Origin: Paenibacillus ferrarius
Lineage (GTDB): Bacteria > Bacillota > Bacilli > Paenibacillales > NBRC-103111
Direction: 5' to 3'
Length of the DNA stretch: 64,000 nucleotides
Assembly: GCF_002027705.1 (NCBI RefSeq)
Contig: NZ_MBTG01000008.1
Span: 124,001-188,000, forward strand
A program made the position numbers and the translations under genes. The notes beneath the pieces are model-generated. The model worked only from the letters and a program-made list of their open reading frames with translations. It ran no database searches and was not told the origin of the DNA. Shown one piece after another: positions 53,667-62,452 of the stretch. Positions within the stretch are counted from its first letter, which is position 1. Each line of letters starts with the position of its first letter.

Positions 53667-54452
53667 TTATTTTGTTCCGATGACAACAGTGGCGTCCAAC
53701 TCGTCGCAACGGGCTGCTCGCGCAATCAGTCCATTCCGGGCGAAAATCTCGACAGTATGCGGCGCTTGGCGCTCACTAGTCTCGACTAGCAGATGGCCGC
53801 CCGGCGCCAGCCAAAGTGGCGCCGCAGAAGCTACCCGGCGCTGAATGTCAAGCCCGTCCGCGCCCCCGTCGAGAGCGGCCCGCGCTTCATGGATGCGGGC
53901 CTCTTGAGGGAGCAGCTTGATCGACTCCGTAGGTACGTAGGGGGTGTTTGCGATCAAGATATCGACGCGGCCCTGCAACCTGGCAGGCAGCGGCTCGAAG
54001 AGGTCGCCTTCGTATACATGGCCGCCAACACCTGCAACGTTGCGGCGGGCACAACGAACGGCAGCAGGGTCGATGTCGACGGCGTGCAATTCGCTCCAAT
54101 CCAGCGCTGCGACCAGCGCGACGCCTAGTGCTCCGGAGCCGCAGCACATGTCCACCACGATGGTTCTTGACCTTGCAAGATCAGCAGCTTGACGGACAAG
54201 AAACTCGGTGCGATGTCGCGGAACGAATACGCCCGAGTCGACCGCTATCCGCAGACCGCAGAACTCCGCCCAGCCGATCACATGTTCGAGGGGCGAACCG
54301 GCAACCCGGCTTTCGATCATCGCGGCGAGATCAGCAGGTGTCCGCCCAGCGGAGATGAGCAAATCGGCCTCATCTTCGGCGAACACACAACCAGCAGCCC
54401 GAAGCCTGTTGACGATTGCTGTATAGCTCCAAGGTGATTTTGTTATGTCCAT
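53667..54452 (-). CDS. PrmC-related methyltransferase (putative N5-glutamine type), GC-rich
   Basis: 261 residues. SAM motif VVDMCCGSGALGVAL (about 98-112), acidic loop AVDID, and the catalytic loop NTPYVP instead of NPPY, which marks the 'putative PrmC-related' group rather than the release-factor enzyme. GAGGG is close before the ATG. Codon use is far richer in G and C than its neighbours (many GCG, CGC, GGC), unlike the rest of the window. Probably acquired from a high-GC donor. Confidence 0.82.
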   Translation of the reverse strand: MDITKSPWSYTAIVNRLRAAGCVFAEDEADLLISAGRTPADLAAMIESRVAGSPLEHVIGWAEFCGLRIAVDSGVFVPRHRTEFLVRQAADLARSRTIVVDMCCGSGALGVALVAALDWSELHAVDIDPAAVRCARRNVAGVGGHVYEGDLFEPLPARLQGRVDILIANTPYVPTESIKLLPQEARIHEARAALDGGADGLDIQRRVASAAPLWLAPGGHLLVETSERQAPHTVEIFARNGLIARAARCDELDATVVIGTK

Positions 54453-54565
54453 AATCCCTCATTTCGGAATGATTATCTTTTTAGCAGATACCCATCATTT
54501 TATCCCCGTCTCCGTTTGCTGAACAGATACAAAATCATTATAAGAATTCTCTCTTCCATCACAAA

Positions 54566-54595
54566 GGAACCCACAGCTCAAGGCTGAGGGTCTCC
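54566..54595 (-). terminator. Hairpin behind the SMR operon
   Basis: GGAACCC..AGC and GCT..GGGTCTCC with one bulge, 5-nt loop. Confidence 0.5.
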
Positions 54596-54664
54596 GTTCT
54601 ATCTATCAGCGGGCAATTGCTCACTCGAAATAGTGTCTGCTGCTGCTCCCTGTAACGTTCCCTC

Positions 54665-55012
54665 CTAGATGGAAGGTGCCGTATCTTTTTCAGATTGATT
54701 AGAAGCGTTTAATAAGACTACGCCGCCGATGATGAAGGCAATCCCGCAAAAAGTCATCAGACTGAACGCGTCGCCCCATACTAGGACCCCTATTAACGCA
54801 GTCAACGCTGTACCTACACCTGACCATATCGCATAGGCTAAGCTTAAAGGCAGGGTTCTAAGACTTATCGAAAAGAAATAAAAGGCAATGCCAAAGCCCA
54901 AAATAACGGCAACAGAAGGCGCCAAGACAGTAAATCCATTTGACATTTTAAGCATCGTTGTCCCACATATTTCACTAATAACGGCGATTCCTAATGCTAG
55001 ATATCCATTCAT
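54665..55012 (-). CDS. SMR-family efflux subunit 1
   Basis: 115 residues, four transmembrane helices, conserved Glu14 (VISEICG), LAYAIWSGVGTALTALIG and a charged tail. Small multidrug resistance half, probably working as a heterodimer with the adjacent paralogue. GGAGG before the ATG. Confidence 0.92.
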   Translation of the reverse strand: MNGYLALGIAVISEICGTTMLKMSNGFTVLAPSVAVILGFGIAFYFFSISLRTLPLSLAYAIWSGVGTALTALIGVLVWGDAFSLMTFCGIAFIIGGVVLLNASNQSEKDTAPSI

Positions 55013-55038
55013 AACTATGACCTCCGATTCACCAAAGG

Positions 55039-55371
55039 TTAATGCGAGCCGTCCACAGAAAGCTTCATCATAACAACGCCGCCAATGATTAGCACTAATC
55101 CTAAATAGTTTTTGAGATTTAACTTTTCCTTATAAATAACGACACCGATTAAGGCGGTCAAAGCTGTACCTGCACCTGACCATATCGCATAAGCTGTTCC
55201 GAGCGGAATCACTTTAAGGGATAACGACAAGCAATAAAATGCTAAACCCATCCCCATAACTACGCCTAAAGAAGGGAACAGCTTCTTAAATCCGTTCGAC
55301 ATTTTAAGCATCGAACTCCCGAATACCTCAGCTAGAATAGCTGCTGCCAATAATACAAATGAATTCAACAC
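55039..55371 (-). CDS. SMR-family efflux subunit 2
   Basis: 110 residues, four helices, Glu15 (LAEVFGSS), GTAYAIWSGAGTALTALIG. GTG start with GGAGG upstream; 8 bp behind the TetR stop and 26 bp before SMR 1. The pair resembles EbrAB/YkkCD/YvdRS heterodimers. Confidence 0.92.
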   Translation of the reverse strand: MLNSFVLLAAAILAEVFGSSMLKMSNGFKKLFPSLGVVMGMGLAFYCLSLSLKVIPLGTAYAIWSGAGTALTALIGVVIYKEKLNLKNYLGLVLIIGGVVMMKLSVDGSH

Positions 55372-55379
55372 TACACCTC

Positions 55380-55910
55380 CTACTCCGTCATCGCGCTCAT
55401 TTCACGAAGTACTTTCTCACGCAGTTCGTCATCCAACTTCCCTAGACCAAACATTTCGGCAAACCATAAGCCATCAGCTGCCAGCCTGACCATCGTAGAA
55501 CGTACAGGATCAATGCCATCGTTCTCTAAATTCCTTTGCCAGATGGCGTATTGATTTTGAAGCTTGCCAAGCAATTCCGGATTAGTAAAGAGGGCAGCGG
55601 TAAGAGCTGTATTGATCCCGTTTCCTGCTATATCTTCATAGGTGGATGTGAGATAAGCACGACTCCACTTGCCATTCTCCACCGTGTCTCGGTCCACCCT
55701 ATCTTGAATATCAGCAACAAATTCAGTAGCGATTTCTTCCACCATGCCTTTGATTAAAGCTTCTTTACTCGGAAAATGGTGAAGCAAGCCTCCTTTGCTG
55801 ACCCCAGCTTCCTTCGCTGCTGCCTCAAGTGTAAGCTTCTCAACCCCTCGAGTTTTGACTAGATTCGAAGCTGCCGCCAAGATATTATTGCGTTTAGAAT
55901 TACTGTTCAC
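55380..55910 (-). CDS. TetR-family repressor of the SMR pair
   Basis: 176 residues: N-terminal TetR helix-turn-helix (LTLEAAAKEAGVSKGGLLHHFPSKEALIKG) and a ligand domain ending EVLRE-type. GTG start at 55910 (AGAGG 8 bp upstream). First gene of the efflux operon; a palindrome sits inside its promoter. Confidence 0.9.
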   Translation of the reverse strand: MNSNSKRNNILAAASNLVKTRGVEKLTLEAAAKEAGVSKGGLLHHFPSKEALIKGMVEEIATEFVADIQDRVDRDTVENGKWSRAYLTSTYEDIAGNGINTALTAALFTNPELLGKLQNQYAIWQRNLENDGIDPVRSTMVRLAADGLWFAEMFGLGKLDDELREKVLREMSAMTE

Positions 55911-55928
55911 GTTTATCACCTCTCATTT

Positions 55929-55957
55929 AGTATACCGTCCAGACGGTTTTATCGCAA
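55929..55957 (-). promoter_or_regulatory. Promoter/operator of the TetR-SMR operon
   Basis: TTGCGA-17-TATACT on the minus strand; the spacer contains ACCGTCCAGACGGT (55934-55947), a 14-bp palindrome. Confidence 0.75.
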
Positions 55958-56002
55958 ACGCAAACTAATGTTTTTTGATTTTAATTTTTATTCAAATAGT
56001 TA

Positions 56003-56031
56003 TTTACAAACCGATGGTCGGTTTATATAAT
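56003..56031 (+). promoter_or_regulatory. Promoter/operator of the second TetR gene
   Basis: TTTACA-17-TATAAT; the spacer holds AAACCGATGGTCGGTTT (56008-56024), a perfect 7-3-7 palindrome. Confidence 0.8.
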
Positions 56032-56076
56032 AAGAGTAACAAAGCCACCCCCACCAACAAATAAGGAGGAATTACG

Positions 56077-56673
56077 ATGAAGCAAGAAGATCGCAGGCAG
56101 CAAACCATTCAACTGTTGCTTCAATCAACCAAAGTGCTAATAGCGGAAAAAGGATGTCACGCATTCACATTGAAGGACATTATGGATAAGTCGGGGTTAT
56201 CGAAGGGTGCTATCTTCCATTATGTGAAGAGTAAAGACGAAATCTTCGCCTGGGTGCTGCAAGAACGACTCGAGGAGACCAATGAACGATTCATGAACGA
56301 GGTGAAGCAGGAATCCCCTTCCTTCGATGGGCCGATGCAGCAAATCGTCGGACGGTTCGCCTCTTTGAGCGACACGAATGACGTCACGAACAAGGTGTTG
56401 ATGTATTTGCTGGGCAAGGAAGATCAGCCTGCGGTTGCCCAAGCGCTCAACCAGTTTTATGAGCAATCCGTCCATTATGCCAAGCTTTGGATCACAACCG
56501 GCCAACAACATGCGGTCATCTCAGCGGCGGTGGATGCAGGCAAAACAGCGGAGCTCTTCGTTCTGCTCTCCCTTGGCATAAGGATGCGCACTTCTATGCC
56601 GCAAGCCTCCTCTGCTTTCCATATCCAAGATTATTCAGCATGGATGACGCAAATTTTGAATCCGCACCAATAA
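56077..56673 (+). CDS. TetR-family regulator 2
   Basis: 198 residues with helix-turn-helix FTLKDIMDKSGLSKGAIFHYVKSKDEIFAW and an AcrR-type C-terminal domain. AAGGAGG before the ATG; autorepression is implied by the palindrome in the promoter spacer. Followed 23 bp on by a DoxX-like gene, its probable target. Confidence 0.92.
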   Translation: MKQEDRRQQTIQLLLQSTKVLIAEKGCHAFTLKDIMDKSGLSKGAIFHYVKSKDEIFAWVLQERLEETNERFMNEVKQESPSFDGPMQQIVGRFASLSDTNDVTNKVLMYLLGKEDQPAVAQALNQFYEQSVHYAKLWITTGQQHAVISAAVDAGKTAELFVLLSLGIRMRTSMPQASSAFHIQDYSAWMTQILNPHQ

Positions 56674-56696
56674 TACAAACGACCGGAGGGATAACG

Positions 56697-57131
56697 ATGA
56701 TTCCTTTTTATGCGCTTATCGTTTCTTTTCTATTATTCAAGGTTCTTGGCTTACTCGGACTATCTTATTGGGAAGGATGGCATACAGCTCTTCAAGGAGC
56801 AGTAGCTGCCATGTTCTTACTTACCGCCTCAGCTCATTGGGGGAAAAGCCGACAAGACCTGATTCGCATGGTCCCTTCATCGTTCCCGCGGCCGGATTGG
56901 CTAGTAACGGCGACCGGATGGCTTGAAATTGCCGGAGCTGTCGGCATACTGCTTCCAGCTACTTCCCGCGTAGCTTCCATCTGCTTGGCACTCATGCTGA
57001 TTGCAATGTTCCCTGCTAATCTGCGTGCAGCCCGAGAAGGATTAACCATACGCGGCCGAGCAACGCCCAAACTGCTTGTTCGAACATTACTGCAGCTCGT
57101 GTTTCTCACTGCGGTTATTCTAGCTGGCTAA
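56697..57131 (+). CDS. DoxX-like small membrane protein
   Basis: 144 residues, four transmembrane helices, with WLVTATGWLEIAGAVGILLPATSRVA (split at the helix end), the DoxX/DUF-type signature. GGAGGG before the ATG at 56697. The longer frame to 56487 overlaps the TetR gene and has no site. Confidence 0.87.
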   Translation: MIPFYALIVSFLLFKVLGLLGLSYWEGWHTALQGAVAAMFLLTASAHWGKSRQDLIRMVPSSFPRPDWLVTATGWLEIAGAVGILLPATSRVASICLALMLIAMFPANLRAAREGLTIRGRATPKLLVRTLLQLVFLTAVILAG

Positions 57132-57147
57132 GCCTAAACTAATGGGA

Positions 57148-58413
57148 TTATTCTGTCATAGTGGAAGGAAATGAAATTTCAAATATGGTTCCTCTCCCCA
57201 CTTCGCTCGCTACGTTGATGTTCCCCTTCATCGCTCGGAGCAGGCTGAAAGAAACCATAGTGCCTAGACCAGTCCCTTTTTCTTTGGTCGAAAAGTAAGG
57301 AGTTCCAAGCCTGCTGATCTGCTCTTGCGTCATCCCAATCCCTGTATCCGTTATGGTTAATACGAGGTCATTCTTCTGTTTGCTTAAGCTGATGCTTAAC
57401 ACACCGCCGTCGGCAGACATGGCCTCAATCGCGTTTTTCCCAATATTAATCAGCGACTGCCGAAGTTTATTTCGATCACCGAGCATAAACATACTGTTCT
57501 CCTGCAATAAAACATTGATCTGCACCTCATGGTAATTCGCGAAAGTTTGAAGCACATGGACGACATACTGAACCTCATCATGCAAATTAATCTTCTCGAT
57601 CTTCTCCGGCTCCGGTTTGGCAATGGCCAAATAATCCGTAATAATCATTTGTGCGCGCTCCAGCTCCTCCAGCGAGATCTTTTGATAAAACAGTTTTTTC
57701 TCCTGCTCCAGCCCCTGAGCTCCCATTAGTTGAATAAACCCTCTTACCGACGTAAGTGGATTACGTATTTCATGTGCAACTGAGGCAGCCATCTCACTGA
57801 CGATTTTTATTTTATCGCTAAGCACAGCCTTTTCTTGCATATGATGATAGTTTTGTAGAAACTCGATTAGAAATACGACTAAAGCTGTCACCGCACCTTG
57901 CAAAATATATACTTTTAACGTTTCCGATCTGTGCAACAGCAAAAGGCCAATGTTATGTATCAGCAGCAGATAGATTGTAAATGTCACAATTTTTATAAAA
58001 ACGCCCATCAATATGGCCGTGATCATTTTCTTATAGATATCATATTGCTTGTACTTTTTCAAAAAAACAGCAATACAAATCATCGTCGGTACAAAAGCAA
58101 GAGCATATTCAAGATTATTCGGACTCCCTATCACAAATCGACAGACGAGCACCGTCGCATAGAGGAACACCGACACATAAATACCGCCATACAAAGAGCC
58201 CACCAGCAGCGGAATCGAACGGAAATCATAAATAAGGTTGTATAAATTCACAGGAAACGACATCGTAAATACGATAGCTACAGCAAAAACAATGAAAATC
58301 ATTAACCGATAAAGCTTGGAATTATTCTGAAATTTAATGATATAAGGATAGAAAGCCAGCGGGGAATAGATTAAGAAGACATTTAATATAAAGTCTTTAA
58401 AATAGTTGATCAT
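57148..58413 (-). CDS. KinB-like membrane histidine kinase
   Basis: 421 residues from the ATG at 58413. Five to six N-terminal transmembrane helices (5TM LYT-type), HisKA with the phospho-His in SVAHEIRNPLTSVRG (about 215), and HATPase with N box GKNAIEAM, G1 DTGIGM and G2 GTGLGT. Resembles KinB and sporulation-type kinases; no response regulator is adjacent, as is usual for phosphorelay kinases. Confidence 0.9.
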   Translation of the reverse strand: MINYFKDFILNVFLIYSPLAFYPYIIKFQNNSKLYRLMIFIVFAVAIVFTMSFPVNLYNLIYDFRSIPLLVGSLYGGIYVSVFLYATVLVCRFVIGSPNNLEYALAFVPTMICIAVFLKKYKQYDIYKKMITAILMGVFIKIVTFTIYLLLIHNIGLLLLHRSETLKVYILQGAVTALVVFLIEFLQNYHHMQEKAVLSDKIKIVSEMAASVAHEIRNPLTSVRGFIQLMGAQGLEQEKKLFYQKISLEELERAQMIITDYLAIAKPEPEKIEKINLHDEVQYVVHVLQTFANYHEVQINVLLQENSMFMLGDRNKLRQSLINIGKNAIEAMSADGGVLSISLSKQKNDLVLTITDTGIGMTQEQISRLGTPYFSTKEKGTGLGTMVSFSLLRAMKGNINVASEVGRGTIFEISFPSTMTE

Positions 58414-58531
58414 CGGGGGCACCGTCTTATGGTTATATTTTCAAATGTATACGCTCGCTCTACCTGTCATAATTCGGTGTAATTCCTTGGAATCCTTCAA
58501 ACCATTTTACATATTTCTCCTTTTCAAACGG

Positions 58532-58567
58532 AAAGAGACCCACAGGAACATGCTGTGAGTCTCTTTT
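58532..58567 (-). terminator. Terminator of the LTA-synthase-like gene
   Basis: GAGAC..CACAG and CTGTG..GTCTC with flanking A and T tracts (AAAG and TTTTT); works in both directions. Confidence 0.8.
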
Positions 58568-58570
58568 TAC

Positions 58571-60451
58571 TTATTTATGGAAATAGTTGCTTTCGTGCAC
58601 CCAATCCGCAATCTGAAAGGAACGAAGAAGATGGCTCATGTCTGGCTCTTCAGGCTGTCTGCCTACAATGGCCCCATCGTTCAGAACGGTATAATCTCGC
58701 TTCGTATTGACGAGAATTTTGCCCATTGCGGTCGATTCGAATTTCGCGGCGTCTACCCCCATCAGATAAGCAAGCGTTGGCAAGGTATCGATTTGTCCAC
58801 CGACCGTTTCAATCGTCTCGCTCTGCATGCCCTTGCTGTAGACGATGAATGGAAGTTTCAGCGTATGCGATCTCCACTTTTCGTTTTCCAGCGGTGGGAG
58901 GGCGTCAATCTGGTCCTGATAATATTTATGGACGCCCGTATGATCGCCATACACGACGACAACCGTGTTATCCAATAGTCCTGCTTTGTCCATTTTACCT
59001 AAAAATGCACCGATCTGCTTATCCGTATAATGCAGTGCCTGAAAGTAGGCACCCATAATCGTCTGCTCGAGGCTGGGATTCAGGCGCAGTTCCCTCTTGT
59101 CTTCGGCCAAATCAAACGGACCATGGCTTGATAAAGTAACCAGATGCAGCAGGAATGGCTGATGTACGTCCTTGATTTTATCACTCATCTGGCGCAGGTA
59201 CGACTCATCTGAGAAGCCGATTCCGACCTGCTCGTCGAAATTAAATTTACGTAAATCCCAGCTCTCTTGATAGCCAATCGCATGATGCGCTTCAAGCCAA
59301 TTCCAGTTTCCGGCTGGTTCCGGATGTGACGAAATCGTATGATACCCGATGCCCTCAAGCAGCTTTGGCAGCGAATTGTACGTATTGGTAGGGTAGCGAT
59401 AGAAGTTTGTCCCCGACCTGAGCGGAAATATCGAAGTTGTCGTAAGCAAATCACTGTCTGAGCTGGTTCCGTTATTGACTTGCTCATAGAAGTTCGTAAA
59501 GTTCAAGCTGCTGCCCAGCATCCGATTCAAGTTCGGTGTAATTTCCTGCCCGTTTGCCTTCTGGCCGAGCACGAACGCTTCCAAGGATTCAACCTGAATC
59601 ACAATCAGGTTTTTCCCTAGAAATTTGCCTTTATAGCCATTGTCAGGCAGCTTCTCAGCATTACTCGCGAACCAATCCTGCACTTCGCCGCGTTCTTGCG
59701 ATGTAAGATCAACTTCTTTGGTTTCACCAAACAACCTTAGTCCATCGAGAAAATGATAGCCAATCGGCGACATGTTCGACATGGACTGAAAGGGAACCCA
59801 GCACATTCTCAGAAAGATCATCTGACCTTTCGTAGCGTCCTGCACATCAATTCGGTAATGGTCGTAGGAGATGACGCCTACGGCTGCTGCCATCAGAATG
59901 GCAGCGAGTACCGGATGCCTTCTGTGCCTGCGCTTTCCAGCTGCAGCGGCGGTTTTCATGCGAAAAAGCGCAAAGCAACCGATGATGATGAGATCGATCA
60001 GAAACCAAAAATCGAATAATCGAATAACCGTCCATAGATTTAAGTGGAGCGGATTAAAACCGTTTGCATGCTGAATAAACCGCAGAGACAAAAAAGCGGC
60101 ATAGGCACGGTAGTAAACCAAATCCCAGAAAAGCAGCAAACTAAAGGCCGTATGTATAACGAGCAAATACGTACGGCGGCCGCGGTTTGTGAAGAACAGT
60201 CCGATCGCCACGAAGAACAAAACGAACATAAGATGCGAGAAAACGGGAGGAAGACTAAAGTACATTTTACCAATATTAACTCCGGCCGAATCCGGTGCGT
60301 GCAGCGCTGCCAGAAGCAGCAATGACTTTAGCAAAACAGCCGCGTACGTATAGATCAGCAGCTTATTGTTCAGCAGTATTAACCAGAACGAAGCGTAAAC
60401 TGTGGTGCGTTGTTTCTGTTTCTTTTGCTTTTGTAATTGGAATGGAAGCAA
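58571..60451 (-). CDS. Lipoteichoic-acid-synthase-family sulfatase-fold protein
   Basis: 626 residues. Five N-terminal membrane helices, then an extracellular alkaline-phosphatase-fold domain: NLIVIQVESLEAFVLG (metal Glu), NNGTSSDSD with the Thr nucleophile, PEPAGNWNW, VTLSSHGPF and VVVYGDHTG with metal ligands. TTG start at 60451 behind GAGG. Transfers glycerol-phosphate or another phospho-group onto glycolipid in relatives; may be LtaS, YfnI or YqgS type. Confidence 0.9.
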   Translation of the reverse strand: MLPFQLQKQKKQKQRTTVYASFWLILLNNKLLIYTYAAVLLKSLLLLAALHAPDSAGVNIGKMYFSLPPVFSHLMFVLFFVAIGLFFTNRGRRTYLLVIHTAFSLLLFWDLVYYRAYAAFLSLRFIQHANGFNPLHLNLWTVIRLFDFWFLIDLIIIGCFALFRMKTAAAAGKRRHRRHPVLAAILMAAAVGVISYDHYRIDVQDATKGQMIFLRMCWVPFQSMSNMSPIGYHFLDGLRLFGETKEVDLTSQERGEVQDWFASNAEKLPDNGYKGKFLGKNLIVIQVESLEAFVLGQKANGQEITPNLNRMLGSSLNFTNFYEQVNNGTSSDSDLLTTTSIFPLRSGTNFYRYPTNTYNSLPKLLEGIGYHTISSHPEPAGNWNWLEAHHAIGYQESWDLRKFNFDEQVGIGFSDESYLRQMSDKIKDVHQPFLLHLVTLSSHGPFDLAEDKRELRLNPSLEQTIMGAYFQALHYTDKQIGAFLGKMDKAGLLDNTVVVVYGDHTGVHKYYQDQIDALPPLENEKWRSHTLKLPFIVYSKGMQSETIETVGGQIDTLPTLAYLMGVDAAKFESTAMGKILVNTKRDYTVLNDGAIVGRQPEEPDMSHLLRSFQIADWVHESNYFHK

Positions 60452-60531
60452 GGATTGTTCACCTCATGGAATAGTCGAGAAAGCCGATTTTTCCATTTTA
60501 ACACAAGATGTATAAGGATGTTAGAACAGAA

Positions 60532-61008
60532 TTATTCCAACGACGCTGCCTCAGTTGCGCGCTTTGGCTCACTTTTCCCACCTAATTTAAACACTATAAT
60601 GCCGCCAACAATGATCAAGACGCCTAGCAGCTGCTTCATCGTGAAGTCGATCTTTTCCAAACCCAGCCAACCGAAAGAGTCCCATACTAAAGCAAATACA
60701 AGCTGTGAAGTCAATATGATCGAGACCGCAACCGTGGGACCCAGCAGCCTTATTCCATTGACCAAAGATAGCACAACACCTACTCCGATCATGCCGCTGA
60801 ACCAATACCAGACCTGCATATTGGGCAAGTGAAACATTTGCTTGCCTTCAAAAATGAAACCTAACGTCAACGAAGCGACAAATCCCAGTCCTAGAACCAA
60901 TGCCGTTGTAGCCCAAGAACCTGCTCGTTCATTTACTTTGCTGTTGAAAATGTTTTGCAAGCTAACGAGCGAACCTGCAATTAATGCCAAAACGAGCCCC
61001 ACAATCAT
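60532..61008 (-). CDS. YdcZ/DUF606-type permease 2
   Basis: 158 residues, five helices (VLALIAGSLVSLQNIFNSKVNERAG at the N-terminus). GAGGGAG before the ATG, 18 bp behind the Crp-like gene. Paralogue of 61788; together the two halves may form a heterodimer. Confidence 0.9.
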   Translation of the reverse strand: MIVGLVLALIAGSLVSLQNIFNSKVNERAGSWATTALVLGLGFVASLTLGFIFEGKQMFHLPNMQVWYWFSGMIGVGVVLSLVNGIRLLGPTVAVSIILTSQLVFALVWDSFGWLGLEKIDFTMKQLLGVLIIVGGIIVFKLGGKSEPKRATEAASLE

Positions 61009-61026
61009 CGCACATCGCTCCCTCTT

Positions 61027-61725
61027 TTACTCATAAATATTGCGGCTTGCCAGCGTACTTAACCCTTCCCTATCCTTCACAACAATGACCCCTTTATCGC
61101 GCTCTATCAAGCCTTCTTTACCGAATTGTTGGATGACGCGATTCAAATGCCGATAGCTGGTTCCAATTAAATTGGCGGCATCTCTGAGATTGGCCGATTT
61201 CAGATGTCCTTGAAACTGGGAGTCCGCCTCATCAAAAGAGACAGACAACAGATAGCTGGCTAGCCGAATTTCGACAGGATGCATTAAATTAAAACTCAAA
61301 GAATTCGATTTCACACAAAATTTATTCGTAATAATCTCGAGCAAAAATTGCAGCAAAGAAGCGTCGCCTTTTCCATACTTTTTCAGCCACCGCTGTTGAA
61401 CGCCTATCATATGAACCGGGGACACCGCTTCTACCGTATTGATGAATTCAATGCCCTGCACATATTCAATATCCCCAATCACCTCTACTGGGTTTTTAAA
61501 AGAGAGAATCAAGGATTTGCCTTCAGCCGAAGTATGATAGATTTTAACTTTCCCTTTTACCAGGACATACAGATACTCAGCCGCCTCTCCTTGGGAACAG
61601 ATAAGCTCACCTTGGTTGAAGCTGAACAGTGATAAATATGGTACTATTTGTTCATTAAAAATGGCTTCTATTCGATACAGCTGCAAATAGCGCCTGAGCT
61701 GTTCGTGATCTTTGATTTCTTTCAT
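61027..61725 (-). CDS. Crp/Fnr-family regulator
   Basis: 232 residues. Cyclic-nucleotide-binding-like jelly roll (about 30-140: FNQGELICSQGEAAEYLYVLVKGKVKI) and a C-terminal winged helix (ANLRDAANLIGTSYRHLNRVIQQFGKEG). The four-cysteine cluster of Fnr is absent, so it is YeiL/CRP-like. The ATG at 61725 has GGAGG 11 bp upstream. Sandwiched between two YdcZ genes, which it probably activates. Confidence 0.9.
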   Translation of the reverse strand: MKEIKDHEQLRRYLQLYRIEAIFNEQIVPYLSLFSFNQGELICSQGEAAEYLYVLVKGKVKIYHTSAEGKSLILSFKNPVEVIGDIEYVQGIEFINTVEAVSPVHMIGVQQRWLKKYGKGDASLLQFLLEIITNKFCVKSNSLSFNLMHPVEIRLASYLLSVSFDEADSQFQGHLKSANLRDAANLIGTSYRHLNRVIQQFGKEGLIERDKGVIVVKDREGLSTLASRNIYE

Positions 61726-61787
61726 AACACCGTTCACCTCCGGCTATCCAATTCCTCTGAATTTGGTGAATTGGCACCCTTTTCCAC

Positions 61788-62213
61788 TCAAAATCTTAGT
61801 ATGACCACACCAGCAATCATCATTCCAATACCGATGAACTGTGGCAGCTGCATCTTCTGTTTAACCACTCCAAACCATCCGTTGCTGTCAATTAAAAAAG
61901 TGAGACTCAGTTGGGCAATCAGAATAGCCGATATGGTAAGCGTCACTCCAATATGATGAATCGCGGTGACATTGCTAAAAATAATGATAGCCCCAAAAGT
62001 CCCGCCAATCAAATACAATGGCTTTACCTGCTTAAAGCTGTGCCCTTTGCCGCCTCGGACAAAAAACAAGATAACCAAAGCCGTTACGAAGCCGGTAAAA
62101 TGGGTAATCGTTGCCGCCTGCCAAGTCCCAATATCTTGACTGATGCGAGAATTAGCCACGCCTTGCAATGTAATCAAGGTTCCACCTAAAAAAGCAAATA
62201 AACTCCCTCTCAT
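61788..62213 (-). CDS. YdcZ/DUF606-type permease 1
   Basis: 141 residues, five helices (FAFLGGTLITLQGVANSRISQDIG). AAGGGAG before the ATG. First gene of the three-gene unit DUF606-Crp-DUF606. Confidence 0.9.
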   Translation of the reverse strand: MRGSLFAFLGGTLITLQGVANSRISQDIGTWQAATITHFTGFVTALVILFFVRGGKGHSFKQVKPLYLIGGTFGAIIIFSNVTAIHHIGVTLTISAILIAQLSLTFLIDSNGWFGVVKQKMQLPQFIGIGMMIAGVVILRF

Positions 62214-62274
62214 TTGGTCTCTCCCTTCCTTTCGATGTCTTTATTATTAAATGACAACTCCCCGCCTCTTGGAA

Positions 62275-62288
62275 AGGACATATGTCCT
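62275..62288. promoter_or_regulatory. Palindrome, candidate Crp-type operator
   Basis: AGGACATATGTCCT, centred about 33 bp before a minus-strand TAATAAT -10-like box with no recognisable -35, i.e. near -42 to -45, a class II activator position. Confidence 0.5.
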
Positions 62289-62452
62289 CAGATTCGCAAA
62301 GATCATTTCTTTCATAAAAACAAGTAGGGAGCAACCATAAACAACACATTTTCGTCTGAAATTATGTCGATATTTGTAGGAAAATCCATGTAAACAAATG
62401 TTTAGTTGAGGTATACTTTGTCTATAGACGTAAACAAAGAGGATGTGCGGAA

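Noticed and set aside
53793-54358. Several long frames opposite the PrmC-like gene
   Set aside because: High GC removes stop codons; only the minus frame has SAM motifs and a start signal.
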